Below the pieces are notes generated by a model. It saw only the letters and a list, made by a program, of their open reading frames with translations. It was not told where the DNA came from and ran no database searches. The position numbers were made by a program, and so were the translations under genes. A stretch of 64,000 nt of DNA from Micromonospora qiuiae (GTDB lineage: Bacteria; Actinomycetota; Actinomycetes; Mycobacteriales; Micromonosporaceae), in the NCBI RefSeq assembly GCF_016863555.1, contig NZ_BOPC01000003.1, positions 1 through 64,000 of the forward strand. Reading direction: 5' to 3'. This document shows, one piece after another, positions 63,202 to 64,000 of this stretch (the stretch's first letter is position 1; each line of letters begins with the position of its first letter).

Positions 63202-63708
63202 TCACCATCGGCACTCGTAGCGAAACTGAGACCCCTCGCCGACCTCCACATAACCCATCGCCGACAAGGTACGGCCATCCGCCGGCCGGGCGGCGAAGGC
63301 AATCAGCGGTTCCCCGTACCGTCCGAAGACGCTCGCGACAGCGTTGAACTCCGCACCGGGTTCCAGTTTCAGCAACTCCGCGCTGCGCCACAGCAGCGCG
63401 AGAACGATGACCACATCACGAGCGTCTTCATTGGCTGCCATCAGGACCGCGGCGCGGATCCCGGCCCTCAAATACCGTGGCGCGTCCAGTCTTACGGCAA
63501 GCGCGGCGGCACGTTGCACGTACGGACTCAGAACCGTTTCCTCCATGGCCGCCAGTGATCGTGCAGCCGCCTCGACCGCCAAGCGGTCACGCAGCGCCTC
63601 GACGAGTCCGGTGATCCGCTCGTCCCGCTCTGATGGCATCGGCATCCGGAGGTACTCCTCACGCGGCCTGAAGCGCAGCACGTCGGCGAAGTGAGTTGAT
63701 TTCACCAT
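63202..63708 (-). CDS. Hypothetical protein
   Basis: A 168-residue soluble, mostly helical protein starting VKSTHFADVLRFRPREEYLR. A hydrophobic central segment (AAVLMAANEDARDVVIVLALLW) is probably a buried helix pair. I do not recognise the family. It overlaps the next upstream frame by 50 bp, suggesting coupling. Codon use is less GC-biased than neighbours, consistent with accessory DNA. Confidence 0.6.
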   Translation of the reverse strand: MVKSTHFADVLRFRPREEYLRMPMPSERDERITGLVEALRDRLAVEAAARSLAAMEETVLSPYVQRAAALAVRLDAPRYLRAGIRAAVLMAANEDARDVVIVLALLWRSAELLKLEPGAEFNAVASVFGRYGEPLIAFAARPADGRTLSAMGYVEVGEGSQFRYECRW

Positions 63709-63883
63709 CAGCGCCTCCGTCCAACTCTCTGGCGATCACCACCTGACTGTGACCAACGGCAGGGGCCGCAGCGATGGGAAAGCAGTGCTCCTTGGATCCA
63801 GCGACTGTACTGAGATCCACAGCAAGTCCAGCCAGGTCAGGCGGCAGCAAACCAAGCATGTTGGATTGAGCTTCGCTTGCCAT
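63659..63883 (-). CDS. Small hypothetical protein
   Basis: A 74-residue protein beginning ASEAQSNMLGLLPPDLAGLAVDL. No domain recognised. ATG at 63883 is one choice; a longer form from a GTG at 63970 exists and cannot be ruled out. It overlaps the 168-residue protein gene and lies at the right edge, where composition is lower in GC. Confidence 0.45.
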   Translation of the reverse strand: MASEAQSNMLGLLPPDLAGLAVDLSTVAGSKEHCFPIAAAPAVGHSQVVIARELDGGADGEINSLRRRAALQAA

Positions 63884-64000
63884 GGTTACTTCAATTCTCC
63901 GGCCAAAAAATCGTCCGCCCTCGAACCATTCACAGACGCCGGGAAGCTGCACGGGTAGGAATCTCGTCACCTCCCTACGTTGAGTAGCGCCGTGGCCGCA

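Overview
The window reads as chromosomal DNA of a high-GC actinobacterium, most likely a Micromonospora-type member of the Micromonosporaceae. This is inferred from very GC-rich codon use, frequent GTG/TTG starts, an ergothioneine cluster, actinobacterial sigma/anti-sigma pairs, Mn riboswitches of actinobacterial type, and short dispersed repeats that I associate with Micromonospora. I see no rRNA, tRNA, CRISPR array, transposase or phage gene.

Layout. 0.2-12.3 kb: an ECF sigma/anti-sigma pair and a surface-protein locus (transglycosylase-ricin lectin protein, mycosin-like pseudoprotease, two unrecognised proteins, thaumatin-ricin lectin protein, serine beta-lactamase-like hydrolase). Four promoters of the form TGAAC(C/G)-N16-CGT(C/G) link the sigma operon to three of these transcription units. 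12.5-16.3 kb: response regulator, secreted M14 carboxypeptidase, fasciclin lipoprotein. 16.5-22.9 kb: citrate synthase; a three-gene operon of small membrane protein, methyltransferase and membrane sulfatase; an AraC regulator. 23-36.5 kb: a stress and redox region (Ser/Thr kinase, OsmC/Ohr protein, response regulator, STAS protein, DUF2267 proteins, NDH-2, sulfite-oxidase-like/flavin reductase/DUF6510 operon, TerC under an Mn riboswitch, acyltransferase, DUF2795, HhH-type protein, pirin). Several of these genes carry GTTT-N15/16-GGGWAN promoters like those of SigB-type stress sigma factors. 36.7-42.7 kb: surface and exopolysaccharide genes (LPXTG protein, DUF4012 protein, glycosyltransferase, low-MW tyrosine phosphatase, BY-kinase).

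43-49.6 kb: NhaA, a GDT1/UPF0016 exporter under a second Mn riboswitch, and egtABCD for ergothioneine (no egtE nearby). 49.8-54.3 kb: a second ECF sigma with a membrane partner, a Ser/Thr kinase and a nucleotide-sugar dehydrogenase. 54.3-59.6 kb: a MacB-like ABC transporter with a NarL-type two-component system. 59.7-64 kb: asparagine synthase plus an M15-like (DUF5715-type) protein, a GC-rich heptamer array, a dispersed hairpin element, a frameshifted remnant of a secreted-protein domain and two hypothetical genes.

Working together: the left 12 kb looks like an envelope-stress regulon built around one ECF sigma factor and is the best candidate here for an undescribed system. The 23-36 kb region looks like a general/oxidative stress island, with two Mn-efflux genes on separate riboswitches. 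Ergothioneine synthesis and the OsmC protein add thiol and peroxide defence. Nothing was searched or computed; all family assignments are by reading motifs.
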